A DNA stretch of 12,433 nt from an uncultured Collinsella sp. (GTDB lineage: Bacteria > Actinomycetota > Coriobacteriia > Coriobacteriales > Coriobacteriaceae): positions 1-12,433 of the forward strand of contig CAUDCB010000047.1 in the NCBI GenBank assembly GCA_958447915.1. The letters are read 5' to 3'. Made by a program: the position numbers and the translations under genes. Below, piece after piece: positions 1-7,233 of this stretch; position 1 is the first letter of the stretch; each line of letters opens with the position of its first letter. The notes beneath the pieces were generated by a model, which was given only the letters and a program-made list of their open reading frames with translations, was not told the DNA's origin and searched no databases.

Positions 1-7
1 GACTGAT

Positions 8-736
8 TTACTCGGCCTTGGGCTCAGCGGCCATCTCGGCCTCGGAGACCTGCTCCTTGCCGGAGCCAGCGAGGCAGGCGTCAGCCATGAGCTCGCACAT
101 AAGGGTGACAGCGGAGATAGCGTCATCGTTGCAGGGGATGCCGTACTCGACCTCGTCGGGATCGGAGTTGGTGTCGATCAGAGCGACGACGGGGATGTTC
201 AGGCGCTGAGCCTCCTTGATGGCGTTCTCCTCGCGCTTGGTGTCGATAACGAAGAGAGCCTGGGGCAGGCCCTTCATGTCGCGGGCGCCACCGAGGTTGG
301 TCTGGAGCTTGGTGAGCTCCTTACCGAGCACAGCCTGCTCCTTCTTGGGGAGAACTGCCATGCGGCCGTCCTCGACCATGGCCTCGAGCTCCTCCATGCG
401 GTTGATGCGGGAGCGGATGGTGACGAAGTTGGTCAGCATGCCGCCGAGCCAACGCTGGTTGATGTAAGGCATGTTGGCGCGCTCAGCGGCGTTCTTGACG
501 GCCTCCTGAGCCTGCTTCTTGGTGCCGACGAACAGCACGTTGCCACCCTTGGCGACGTTCTTGACGAAGGTGTAGGCCTGGTCGGCGTCGAGGATGGTCT
601 GCTTGAGGTCGAGGATGTAGATGCCGTTGCGCTCACCGAAGATGAACGGCTTCATCTTGGGGTTCCAGCGACGGGTCTGGTGACCGAAGTGGCAGCCGGC
701 CTCGAGCAGGGTGCGGATATTAATCTTGGTAGCCAT
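8..736 (-). CDS. rpsB: 30S ribosomal protein S2
   Basis: Ribosomal protein S2, a component of the small subunit that binds at the head-body junction and is among the last proteins to assemble. The 242-residue product opens with the family's signature (LLEAGCHFGHQTRRWNPKMK, then FIFGERNGIYILDL). It also contains NMPYINQRWLGGMLTN near residues 87-102 and the conserved FVIDT...E..AI.EA..L.IPVVALIDTN...D block near 162-193. Length is normal for a bacterial S2, with a short Ala/Glu-rich C-terminal tail. The start is fixed by a consensus AGGAGG at 743-748, six bases before the ATG. The gene has its own strong promoter and leader, separating it from the xerC operon upstream. In most bacteria tsf (EF-Ts) follows; here it would lie beyond the left edge. 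Identification is secure. Confidence 0.98.
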   Translation of the reverse strand: MATKINIRTLLEAGCHFGHQTRRWNPKMKPFIFGERNGIYILDLKQTILDADQAYTFVKNVAKGGNVLFVGTKKQAQEAVKNAAERANMPYINQRWLGGMLTNFVTIRSRINRMEELEAMVEDGRMAVLPKKEQAVLGKELTKLQTNLGGARDMKGLPQALFVIDTKREENAIKEAQRLNIPVVALIDTNSDPDEVEYGIPCNDDAISAVTLMCELMADACLAGSGKEQVSEAEMAAEPKAE

Positions 737-870
737 GTTAAACCTCCTGTGGTTTGCCTCCGCGCGGGGTCATCCTCCAAAACCAACCCGGACATGTGCT
801 ACCAAAGCCCGGGCACCACGGTATGAAGTAGCCGCGCGTGCGTGATAAAAACCTGTTGCCGTGAAGCAAC
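737..870 (-). promoter_or_regulatory. rpsB mRNA leader with hairpin; possible S2 autoregulatory site
   Basis: This is the untranslated stretch between the predicted rpsB transcription start and its ATG, and it holds no supportable gene. It contains an inverted repeat (CCCGG at 809-813 pairing with CCGGG at 787-791) enclosing a smaller GCT/AGC pair, followed by the AGGAGG ribosome binding site. Ribosomal protein mRNAs often carry leader structures bound by their own product, and S2 leaders are known in other bacteria. No match to a specific published motif can be claimed from eye. The length and the structure are what is seen; a regulatory role is inference. Confidence 0.35.
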
Positions 871-877
871 CCGATGA

Positions 878-906
878 ATGATAGCAGGATTACCTCTTCC
901 TGCCAA
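878..906 (-). promoter_or_regulatory. Sigma-70-type promoter for rpsB
   Basis: Reading the minus strand, a TTGGCA -35 box (901-906) is followed by a 17-base spacer and a TATCAT -10 box (878-883). Five of six bases match consensus at the -10 and four of six at the -35, and the spacing is optimal. Transcription would begin near 871, giving a leader of about 135 nt before rpsB. The site lies in the gap between the xerC stop and rpsB, as expected for a highly expressed ribosomal protein gene. Seen directly; activity is inferred. Confidence 0.82.
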
Positions 907-952
907 CCCGCAATCAAAACCACACACCTAAGCGCAACGCGTGCCGCCCAGC

Positions 953-1873
953 TTACTCGCCCCGGGGATGGGCCTGGGCCACAGCGCGCTTAAGCCGATC
1001 GGGCGTGAGATGCGTGTAGATCTGCGTCGTGGACAGGCTCGCATGTCCCAGCAACTCTTGAACCGAACGCAGGTCAGCGCCGCCCTCAAGCAGATCGGTC
1101 GCAAACGTATGACGCATCGCATGCGGCGCGATGTCGGCCGGAATGCCGGCACGCGTCGCCAACATATGGAACCGTCGCCTGAGCATGGCAGCACTCATGC
1201 GGTTGCCGCGCACAGATATCAACAGCGGATGGGGACCGTTTGCAGCATCGCGACGCTTTGCCTGCGCAAGCAGCGCCGGTCTCCCCTCCTCGACATAGGT
1301 GCGCGTCGCCTCGAGTGCGCGACGATACAGAGGAACGATACGCTCCTTGCTCCCCTTACCCCATAGCCGCAGCGTGCGCTCAGACCATGAGATGGATTCC
1401 ACATTGAGCGCCGCAAGCTCTGAGATGCGCGCGCCGGATGCATAGAGAACCTCGAGCATCGCCGCATCACGCAATCCGGCGGGCGTTGCGGTGTCGGGGG
1501 CTTGGAGCAGTGACTCGACCTGCTGGGTCGTCAGCACGCCGGGCAGATCACGCGGCAGCTTGGGCGAGGAAATCGCCGAGACCGCGTCACCCTCCACGAT
1601 TCCCTCGGCAGCCATCCAACGATAGAGCGACCGAATAGCCGACAAATGTGCCGCAAGAGTGCGAGGCGCCACCTGTTCGCGCGAAAGCTCGGCCAAATAC
1701 GCGCGGACGGTACGCACGTCGGCCATACGCGCATCGACACCCGTACGCTCGCACCAGACAGCAAAGCGCTCCAACCGCGATCCATAGGCAGTCACCGTAT
1801 TAGGAGAGAGCCCCTCGACACGTGCAATGTAGGCGATAAACGAGTCGACGGTATCGTATAGGTCAAAGGCTAT
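953..1873 (-). CDS. xerC: Tyrosine recombinase XerC; start codon non-canonical (ATA proposed)
   Basis: Site-specific tyrosine recombinase, expected to act with XerD at the dif site to resolve chromosome dimers at division. Using the proposed 306-residue product, the N-terminal core-binding domain covers about 5-95 (VDSFIAYIARVEGLSPNT leads into it) and the catalytic domain about 110-300. All catalytic residues are visible: R149 in SGARISEL, K173 in GKGSKER, H251 and R254 in PHAMRHT, H277 in LLGHAS and nucleophile Y286 in TQIYTHL. The reading frame has no ATG, GTG or TTG upstream of the GTG at 1795. Starting at that GTG would delete the first 26 residues, which fit the family, and the GTG lacks a well spaced ribosome binding site. 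An ATA at 1871-1873 overlaps the trmFO TAG and has GGAGG at 1883-1887, nine bases upstream. Identity is sure; the start is inference. A conservative annotation would be 953-1795. XerC versus XerD versus a CodV name cannot be separated here. Confidence 0.9.
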   Translation of the reverse strand: MAFDLYDTVDSFIAYIARVEGLSPNTVTAYGSRLERFAVWCERTGVDARMADVRTVRAYLAELSREQVAPRTLAAHLSAIRSLYRWMAAEGIVEGDAVSAISSPKLPRDLPGVLTTQQVESLLQAPDTATPAGLRDAAMLEVLYASGARISELAALNVESISWSERTLRLWGKGSKERIVPLYRRALEATRTYVEEGRPALLAQAKRRDAANGPHPLLISVRGNRMSAAMLRRRFHMLATRAGIPADIAPHAMRHTFATDLLEGGADLRSVQELLGHASLSTTQIYTHLTPDRLKRAVAQAHPRGE

Positions 1874-3207
1874 GACCGATCGCCTCCAAACAAGTCGGAG
1901 CGCGTGGCTAAGTAGGCATCGAGGGCCTCGAGAGCGCGATCCGCATAAGCCTGGTAGCGGTCGCGCTTACTGCGGCGCTTGCCGTCCTCGAGCAGCGGCA
2001 CCAGGCCAAAATTGACATGCATGGGCTGGTAGCCCACGGTTGCCGGATCGGTCGCATAGCCCACGAGCGCACCCAGGGCGCCCACGCGAGGAAGCTCCAC
2101 AGAAGCCGCGCCGATAGCCTCGGCATAGGTGTTAAGCGCAGCAAGCAAACCGGTCGCCACCGCTTCCATGTACCCCTCGGTGCCGGTGATCTGACCGGCG
2201 AGGCGCACGCCCGTGCCAGGCACGGCAAAGGTGCCGTCAAGAACGTGCGGCGCATCGACAAAGGTATTGCGGTGCATGACGCCATAACGGAAGAACTCGG
2301 CATTCTCCAGACCCGGAACCATGTGGAAGACACGCTTCTGCTCGCCAAAGGTCAGATTTGTCTGGAAGCCCACCAGGTTATAGGCGGTCTTTTCCTTGTT
2401 CTCGGCGCGCAGCTGAATCGCCGCCCAGGGGCGACGTCCGGTACGCGGGTCGATGAGGCCGACGGGCTTCATGGCGCCAAAGCGGATAGCATCTTTACCG
2501 GTACGGGCGACCTCCTCGGCGGGCTGACAGGCCTGGAAGAGATCACCGCCCTCAAAGTCCTTGAGCACCACGCGATCGGCGGTGGTGAGTGCCTCGATAA
2601 AGGCCTCGTACTCCTCCTTGTTGAGCGGAGCGTTGAGGTAGTCGCCGCTCCCCTGCTCCTCGTAGCGCGACTGCGAGAACAGCACGTCCATATCGAGCGT
2701 GGAGGCATCGACGATTGGCGCGGCAGCATCAAAGAACGCCAAGGCGTCGCCACCGACGAGCTTCATGACCTCTTCGCTCAATGCCGGTGAACACAGCGGG
2801 CCCGCGGCAATGATCACGTGGCCCTCGGGAATCTGTGTGACCTCGCCGTGCACGACCTCGATATTGGGTCGGGCGGCAACCTCGGCCTCGACAAGCTCGG
2901 AAAACTTGACGCGGTCGACCGCCAGGGCACCGCCGGCGGGAACGGCCGCACGATGGGCGCAATCGAGCAGCACCGAACCCATGCGCTCGAGCTCGGCCTT
3001 TAGCAGGCCAGCAGCGGAATCCGGACGGGTTGACTTAAACGAATTTGAGCAGACGAGCTCGGCCAGGTGGTCGGTATGGTGGGCAGGAGAGCTCACCTGG
3101 GGGCGCATCTCGCACAGCTTTACGGCAAACCCGCGATCTGCCAGCTGGATCGCACATTCCGAACCCGCCAGACCGCCACCGATAACCGTCACATGATCGA
3201 ACTGCAT
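1870..3207 (-). CDS. trmFO: Methylenetetrahydrofolate-tRNA-(uracil-5-)-methyltransferase TrmFO
   Basis: FAD- and folate-dependent enzyme that makes 5-methyluridine at position 54 of tRNA, using methylenetetrahydrofolate rather than SAM as carbon donor. The 445-residue protein begins with the Rossmann FAD-binding motif VIGGGLAGSECA (about 7-18). It has the two functional cysteines, in ELVCSNSF (C53) and LFQACQPAEE (about C227), the same positions as the catalytic pair known in the Bacillus enzyme. The FAD-proximal C-terminal motif LAGQITGTEGYMEA is also present. Length is typical. A TTG two codons upstream (3211-3213) is only about three bases from the AAAGGTG ribosome binding site, whereas the ATG at 3205-3207 is nine bases from AAAGG, so the ATG is chosen. 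It follows dprA by 14 bases and its stop overlaps the proposed xerC start. topA, its usual Firmicutes neighbour between dprA and trmFO, is missing. Identification is secure. Confidence 0.96.
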   Translation of the reverse strand: MQFDHVTVIGGGLAGSECAIQLADRGFAVKLCEMRPQVSSPAHHTDHLAELVCSNSFKSTRPDSAAGLLKAELERMGSVLLDCAHRAAVPAGGALAVDRVKFSELVEAEVAARPNIEVVHGEVTQIPEGHVIIAAGPLCSPALSEEVMKLVGGDALAFFDAAAPIVDASTLDMDVLFSQSRYEEQGSGDYLNAPLNKEEYEAFIEALTTADRVVLKDFEGGDLFQACQPAEEVARTGKDAIRFGAMKPVGLIDPRTGRRPWAAIQLRAENKEKTAYNLVGFQTNLTFGEQKRVFHMVPGLENAEFFRYGVMHRNTFVDAPHVLDGTFAVPGTGVRLAGQITGTEGYMEAVATGLLAALNTYAEAIGAASVELPRVGALGALVGYATDPATVGYQPMHVNFGLVPLLEDGKRRSKRDRYQAYADRALEALDAYLATRSDLFGGDRS

Positions 3208-3221
3208 CTGCAAACACCTTT

Positions 3222-4154
3222 CTAATTGACACGCTTTCCATTGTGACCGAAGGGCGTCTGGGCGTGAAGCGCAAACTTTGAGGGCGCATACCTTCCATCC
3301 ATCATGCGCTCGATAAGGCCCTCGAGTTCGAGCGAGCCCAAGAGCTTGAGCACGCCGACAGCATCAAGCGAGACGAGCGCGGCAATGTCGTCGACCTTGA
3401 GCGGCGAGGCGATAAGCGCGTGCATCACGGCCTGCTGTGTGGGGTCCAGATCGGCGATGCCGGGTGCATCGGGACGCGAGTAGCGCAGCGTGCCGTAGAT
3501 GCGCGAGATGGCCATCTCGATTGACTCCTCGTCGATAATGCAGCAGGCTCCGTTAGCGATGAGGTAGTTGGTCCCGCGCGACTCGGGCGAAAGGATAGAG
3601 CCCGGCACCGCAAGGAGCTCTCGTCCCAAGTCCATGGCGGCCTCCGCCGTGGAGAACGTACCCGAGGACATGCCAGCCTCGGAAACAAAGAGTGCCTGCG
3701 ACAAGGCGGCGATAACGCGATTGCGCCGCGGAAAGGCGAACTTACGCGGTCCCATACCCCACGGCGAAATCGAAACGACCGCACCGCCCGTATCGAGTGT
3801 GCGCGTGATGAGGCCGGCGCTCGAGCGCGGATAGACAACATCGGCGCCGGTCCCCAGTACCACGACGTGTTTGCCCCCGGCGTTGACCGCAGCCCAACCC
3901 GACGCCTGGTCGCAGCCGACCGCACCGCCCGAGACCACCGTCACTCCCGCCTCAACCGCCACCTTGGCCGCAAGCTCTGCCACGGCGAGACCGTACGGCG
4001 AGGCCTTGCGCGCGCCGATGATGGAGAGCGCGGGTGTCGAAAGCACCTCGGGGTTGCCGCGCACATAGAGCGTCTGGGGTACATCAGAGAGCTCCAAAAC
4101 CGTATCTGGATACAACGCATCACCGGGATGCAACTCAAAAGTCTCACCGGGCAT
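3222..4154 (-). CDS. dprA: DNA-processing protein DprA (short form without N-terminal SAM domain)
   Basis: DprA/Smf family protein, known in transformable bacteria to bind incoming single-stranded DNA and load RecA. The 310-residue product has a Rossmann-like core at about 30-210 with IIGARKASPYG (45-55), VVLGTGADVVYPRSS (98-112), FPRRNRVIAALSQA (141-154), EAGMSSGTFSTAEAA (159-173) and VPGSILSPESRGTNYLI (183-199). A C-terminal winged-helix domain (about 235-290, LDPTQQAVMHAL) follows. The usual N-terminal SAM-like helical domain of about 60 residues is absent. The canonical SGxARGID motif reads SGGAVGCD, losing the usual basic residue. The ATG at 4152-4154 is chosen because it overlaps the comM TAA (TAATG) and has GGAGG(A)GGG seven to eight bases upstream. 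A longer in-frame start would only translate the comM region out of frame. trmFO follows after 14 bases. The family is clear; full DprA activity is less certain given the altered motif. Confidence 0.93.
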   Translation of the reverse strand: MPGETFELHPGDALYPDTVLELSDVPQTLYVRGNPEVLSTPALSIIGARKASPYGLAVAELAAKVAVEAGVTVVSGGAVGCDQASGWAAVNAGGKHVVVLGTGADVVYPRSSAGLITRTLDTGGAVVSISPWGMGPRKFAFPRRNRVIAALSQALFVSEAGMSSGTFSTAEAAMDLGRELLAVPGSILSPESRGTNYLIANGACCIIDEESIEMAISRIYGTLRYSRPDAPGIADLDPTQQAVMHALIASPLKVDDIAALVSLDAVGVLKLLGSLELEGLIERMMDGRYAPSKFALHAQTPFGHNGKRVN

Positions 4155-5677
4155 TACTGGTCCCTCCTCCCCTGGTACATCGCCGCTTCGAGCACGTGGT
4201 CTTGAGTTACTCGCTCGCTTTCGGCAACATCGGCGATCGTGCGCGCGATGCGTACCAGGCGCACGATGCCGCGACCCGTGAGATGCGTGCGCTTCGACAG
4301 GCCAAGCACGCATTTCTCGGCGGCCTCGTCGAGCGCAAAGGTCGACACGACACCGTCAATGGACCGCGACTCGTCGTCCTCGGCCTCGGTGTCCGCATCG
4401 TCCATACGGGATTCACGCCAGGCGCGAAAGGCGCGTCCACGCACGACGTAATCGCGCAGCTCGGCCGATGACATACCCTCCGCGCCCTCAATGATTACCT
4501 GGGGATCGGGGCGGGACACATCGATCATCATGTCGATACGGTCAGCCAATGGACCGCGCAACTTGCCCCGGTAGCGCTCGACCATCGACGCGGAACAGCG
4601 ACACGGTACTTCGCGATCGCCCAAAAACCCACAGGGGCAGGGATTGCTCGCGGCCAGCAGCTGAAAGCGCGACGGGAACGTAAAGGCCCCGTCGACGCGC
4701 ACGATCCTCACGTAACCGCGCTCGATGGGCTGACGCAGCGTCTGCAGCACGCCGGTGGGAAACTCGGCGAGCTCGTCCAAAAAGAGCACGCCGCCATGAG
4801 CCAGGCTTATTTCGCCCGGATGCACCGGACGTCCGCCGCCGATGAGTCCCGCGGTCGAAATGCTGTGATGCGGGCTGCGGAAGGGGCGATGCCCCGCAAG
4901 CAGCCCATCGATGTTCTCGCCCAAGACCGAATGAATGCACAGTGCCTCTTGCTGATCCTCGAGAGAAAGCTCGGGCAAAATGCCCGTCATGCGCCGCGCA
5001 AGCATGGTCTTGCCCGAACCGGGCGAGCCGATCATGAGCAGGCCGAGCTCTCCGGCGGCAGCAAGCGCCATGCCACGTTTGGCGACCTCCTGCCCCAGCA
5101 CGTCGGCATAATCGAGCTCGGGCTCAAAGGTCGCCTCGAGCACTTCAGAATCCAGGTAATGCCGTGCGGCATCCCCCATGCCATGGGCAAGCTGAGATAG
5201 GTGGTCGATAAACCCGCAGTCAACGCCCGCAAGCGGGACATGCTGATCGGACCTGCCGGCGATAAAGGAAAGCCCCATATCGCGCGCCAACAGCTGAAAC
5301 GCCACCTCGCCCTTAACGGGCAGCACGGTGCCGTCCAGACCAAGCTCGCCTGCGATAAGGCAACAATCGAGGTTGTCACGGGGAATCTGCCCATCGGCCG
5401 CCAGAACCGCGATGGCAATCGGCAGGTCAAAACCGCTGCCAGTTTTACGAATATCGCCGGGTGCCAGGTTGACGGTAATGCCAGACCGAGGGATCTCGAA
5501 GCCGGCCGAGCGCATGGCGCACCGGATACGCCCACGCGACTCCATCACCTCCATACTCGGAATGCCGAGCATCTGGATGCCCGGAACGCCACCGGCAAGC
5601 GAGACCTCGACGGTGACGGGAATCGCCTCGACGCCGCGGATGCAGGCCGCGTGTACGGCAAACGTCTCGAACGCCAT
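4154..5677 (-). CDS. comM: YifB/ComM-type Mg-chelatase-like AAA+ ATPase
   Basis: AAA+ ATPase of the YifB/ComM family. In Vibrio, ComM is a helicase that promotes branch migration during natural transformation; it is not a true magnesium chelatase. The 507-residue protein has an N-terminal ChlI-like domain (about 1-180, with LAPGDIRKTGSGFDLPIA at 71-88). The AAA+ core has Walker A GSPGSGKT (217-224), Walker B VLFLDE (298-302 region), the FRSPHHSIS block (266-274) and the Cys cluster NPCPCGFLGD...PCRC (345-361). A C-terminal Mg_chelatase_C-like helical domain spans about 445-507. An acidic insert, DDADTEAEDDE (about 426-436), sits before that domain. The start is the ATG overlapping the yraN stop (TGATG) at 5675-5679; the in-frame upstream ATG would lie inside yraN. 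The stop overlaps dprA. The yraN-comM-dprA order is a common conserved trio. Confident at family level; the transformation role here is inferred. Confidence 0.95.
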   Translation of the reverse strand: MAFETFAVHAACIRGVEAIPVTVEVSLAGGVPGIQMLGIPSMEVMESRGRIRCAMRSAGFEIPRSGITVNLAPGDIRKTGSGFDLPIAIAVLAADGQIPRDNLDCCLIAGELGLDGTVLPVKGEVAFQLLARDMGLSFIAGRSDQHVPLAGVDCGFIDHLSQLAHGMGDAARHYLDSEVLEATFEPELDYADVLGQEVAKRGMALAAAGELGLLMIGSPGSGKTMLARRMTGILPELSLEDQQEALCIHSVLGENIDGLLAGHRPFRSPHHSISTAGLIGGGRPVHPGEISLAHGGVLFLDELAEFPTGVLQTLRQPIERGYVRIVRVDGAFTFPSRFQLLAASNPCPCGFLGDREVPCRCSASMVERYRGKLRGPLADRIDMMIDVSRPDPQVIIEGAEGMSSAELRDYVVRGRAFRAWRESRMDDADTEAEDDESRSIDGVVSTFALDEAAEKCVLGLSKRTHLTGRGIVRLVRIARTIADVAESERVTQDHVLEAAMYQGRRDQ

Positions 5678-6162
5678 CACGACACCTGCCAATCGAACGC
5701 ATTGTACTGGTGCTCGATCTCGGCGACATGCCCGCCGCGGATGGTGACGCCCACGGCATCGAAGCGAATCGACCTGAGCGGATAGTGCTCCATGAGATAG
5801 CAACTTGCGATACGGCGATACCGACGCTGCTTTTGGGCGTCCACTGCCTCCTCGGGAAAGACCCGCGTGGTGCAATCCAGGGCGACGCGTCTCGTCTTGA
5901 CCTCGGCCATCACCACGACATCGTCGAGCTCATCGAGCAGCACCAGATCGGCTTCGCCCTCAATGCAACGATAGCCCTGCTCCAACAAGGTGTATCCACG
6001 CTCGTTAAAGTAATCGATGGTGATCAGCTCGCCCAGCATGCCGAGCTCGCGGGGACTGAGCCCCTTGATAAACTCGGGCGTAATCGCCCCGCAGTCGAGC
6101 TCGCCGTCTTCCCAGCGCTCCTTGAGTTGCTGCGTCTTGCTCTTTTTGCTTGCGGCACACAT
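5677..6162 (-). CDS. yraN: YraN family (UPF0102) nuclease-fold protein with N-terminal extension
   Basis: YraN/UPF0102 protein, a small domain with a restriction-endonuclease-like fold whose cellular role is unsettled. The 161-residue product shows the family core from about residue 40: ELGMLGELITIDYFNERGY (39-57), GYRCIEGEADLVLLD (63-77) and VVMAEVKTRR (83-92). The nuclease-like acidic and lysine residues E45, D72, E87 and K89 are present. The first ~40 residues, Lys- and Glu-rich, extend beyond the usual ~120-residue family length. The ATG at 6160-6162 is chosen because AAAGGAG lies five bases upstream; a longer frame to 6294 would run through the rnhB terminator. It is the first gene of the five-gene operon. 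No clear promoter is visible in the 98 bases between the terminator and the start. Confidence 0.9.
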   Translation of the reverse strand: MCAASKKSKTQQLKERWEDGELDCGAITPEFIKGLSPRELGMLGELITIDYFNERGYTLLEQGYRCIEGEADLVLLDELDDVVVMAEVKTRRVALDCTTRVFPEEAVDAQKQRRYRRIASCYLMEHYPLRSIRFDAVGVTIRGGHVAEIEHQYNAFDWQVS

Positions 6163-6260
6163 GGGGTCTCCTTTCCCGCACACTGCATTGCCCCGATGAT
6201 GAGGGCACCTTTCATGCGGGTAAGTACCGGAAGCAAACCAAAAGCTGACCAAATGCCGAC

Positions 6261-6303
6261 AAAAAACGGACCGTACGCAACAATCACGTTGCACACGGCC
6301 CGC
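6261..6303 (-). terminator. Rho-independent terminator after rnhB
   Basis: On the minus strand GGCCGTGTGCAAC pairs with GTTGCGTACGGTCC around a six-base GTGATT loop, with one bulge and two wobble pairs, and is followed by six T residues (6261-6266). It stands about 50 bases after the rnhB stop and separates the rplS-rnhB unit from the yraN-xerC operon. Seen directly. Confidence 0.88.
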
Positions 6304-6351
6304 TACCAGCAGGTTTATAAAACGCCAGAGGTCCCTGTCTCCACAATTGAC

Positions 6352-7140
6352 CTAGAAAAGGCGCTCAGTCTGCAGAAAGTTTCCGCAAAAGCTCACGCGG
6401 TGCAGCGGACAAAGTCCATGTTTGCGAATCGCCTCGATGTGCTCGGGGCTTGCGTAGCCCTTCGACTCGGCCAAATGATACTCGGGGTACTCGGCGTCGT
6501 ACTCGACCATCATCTCGTCACGCGTGACCTTGGCCATAATGGACGCCGCGGCGATACAGGCGATTTTAGCATCGCCCTTTACCACGTCGCGCTCGTTGGG
6601 AACGGCGCCCAAGGGGTTACCGTCCATAAGCACGCAATCGGGCTCGAGCCCCGTATCGGCCACGGCGCCCGCGACGGCAGCGCGGATGGCGCGGGCCATG
6701 CCCATATCATCGATATCCGCAGGCGCGATATGGCAAAAACCAATCGCCGTCGCCACCTCGGCAATCTTCACCGAGAGCAGCTCACGGCGCGCCGGCGTGA
6801 GCTTTTTGGAATCGTTGATGCCCCAGACGCGCGGCTCCATGGGAAGGCACACGGCGCACACCGTCAAAGGACCGGCCACCGAGCCGCGACCAACCTCGTC
6901 GACACCCACGACCACGCCATCCCCACCGAGCTCGTGCATCAGCTCGTACATGCCGTTGACGCGCTCGCGCTCGGCAAGTTCCTTGGCATGGCGCTTAAGG
7001 GCACGCTCGCAAGCCTTGATCACTTGCTGACGCGGGTCCTCACGATAATGCTCCACGAGGGCGGGAATCTCCTCAAACGTGGCGCTCGCCAGCTCGCCGG
7101 CAACCTGCGATGCCGAAACCGAGCTCGTCATGTTGGCCAT
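6352..7140 (-). CDS. rnhB: Ribonuclease HII
   Basis: Ribonuclease HII, which cuts RNA in RNA:DNA hybrids and starts removal of single ribonucleotides misincorporated in DNA. The 262-residue protein has the DEVGRGSVAGPL motif (81-92, D81 and E82 catalytic), NDSKKLTPARR (109-119), D173 in LMDGNPLG and D208 in VTRDEM, completing the four-carboxylate site. The conserved KGYASPEHIEAIRKHG...HRVSF block lies near the C-terminus. An N-terminal helical extension of about 75 residues resembles the longer Bacillus-type RNase HII. The ATG at 7138-7140 is chosen because AAGGAGG sits seven bases upstream (7148-7154); the ATG at 7158 lies upstream of that site and has none of its own. It follows rplS by 93 bases, and a strong terminator stands in that gap, so expression probably relies on read-through. 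Confidence 0.96.
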   Translation of the reverse strand: MANMTSSVSASQVAGELASATFEEIPALVEHYREDPRQQVIKACERALKRHAKELAERERVNGMYELMHELGGDGVVVGVDEVGRGSVAGPLTVCAVCLPMEPRVWGINDSKKLTPARRELLSVKIAEVATAIGFCHIAPADIDDMGMARAIRAAVAGAVADTGLEPDCVLMDGNPLGAVPNERDVVKGDAKIACIAAASIMAKVTRDEMMVEYDAEYPEYHLAESKGYASPEHIEAIRKHGLCPLHRVSFCGNFLQTERLF

Positions 7141-7167
7141 ATCGGGGCCTCCTTGCATGCAAATCAG

Positions 7168-7200
7168 ATAAAAAGAAGGGCCACCCGAAGGTGACCCTTT
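7168..7200 (-). terminator. Rho-independent terminator between rplS and rnhB
   Basis: On the minus strand AAGGGTCACC pairs with GGTGGCCCTT across a TTCG tetraloop (10 pairs, one G-T wobble, arms at 7176-7199) and is followed by CTTTTTA. This is a textbook intrinsic terminator for rplS. It ends only about 14 bases before the rnhB ribosome binding site, leaving no room for a promoter in between, so it may act as an attenuator that sets the L19 to RNase HII ratio. The attenuator role is inference. Confidence 0.92.
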
Positions 7201-7218
7201 TGTCCAAACGAGTGGACA
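7201..7218 (-). repeat. Small perfect inverted repeat just after rplS
   Basis: TGTCCA and TGGACA form perfect six-base arms around a six-base loop, 15 bases after the rplS stop and directly abutting the terminator stem. It could fold in tandem with the terminator, protect the 3' end from exonucleases, or act as part of the read-through control before rnhB. The repeat is seen; its function is not known. Confidence 0.6.
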
Positions 7219-7233
7219 GACGCTGCGATCTTC

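Noticed and set aside
953..1873. Tyrosine recombinase as the integrase of a mobile element
   Set aside because: Its place in the conserved trmFO-xerC-rpsB order and its XerC-like length argue for the chromosomal dimer-resolution enzyme. No att repeats or tRNA are seen nearby.
4155..4313. N-terminal extension of DprA to an upstream start
   Set aside because: The extra residues are Arg/His/Ala-rich and come from the comM coding region in another frame. The TAATG overlap with a GGAGG site gives a better start.
5678..5875. Longer ComM start inside yraN
   Set aside because: The added 66 residues do not resemble the family, whereas MAFETFAVHAACIRG is a typical YifB/ComM start and overlaps the yraN stop.
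6221..6252. Possible promoter for yraN (TTGGTC and TACTTA)
   Set aside because: The boxes are about 20 bases apart, too far for a standard promoter, and both are weak matches.
5710..7194. 494-codon open frame on the plus strand
   Set aside because: It runs antisense through yraN, a terminator and rnhB. The translation is His/Arg/Leu-rich with no recognisable domain, as expected of a shadow frame opposite GC-rich coding DNA.
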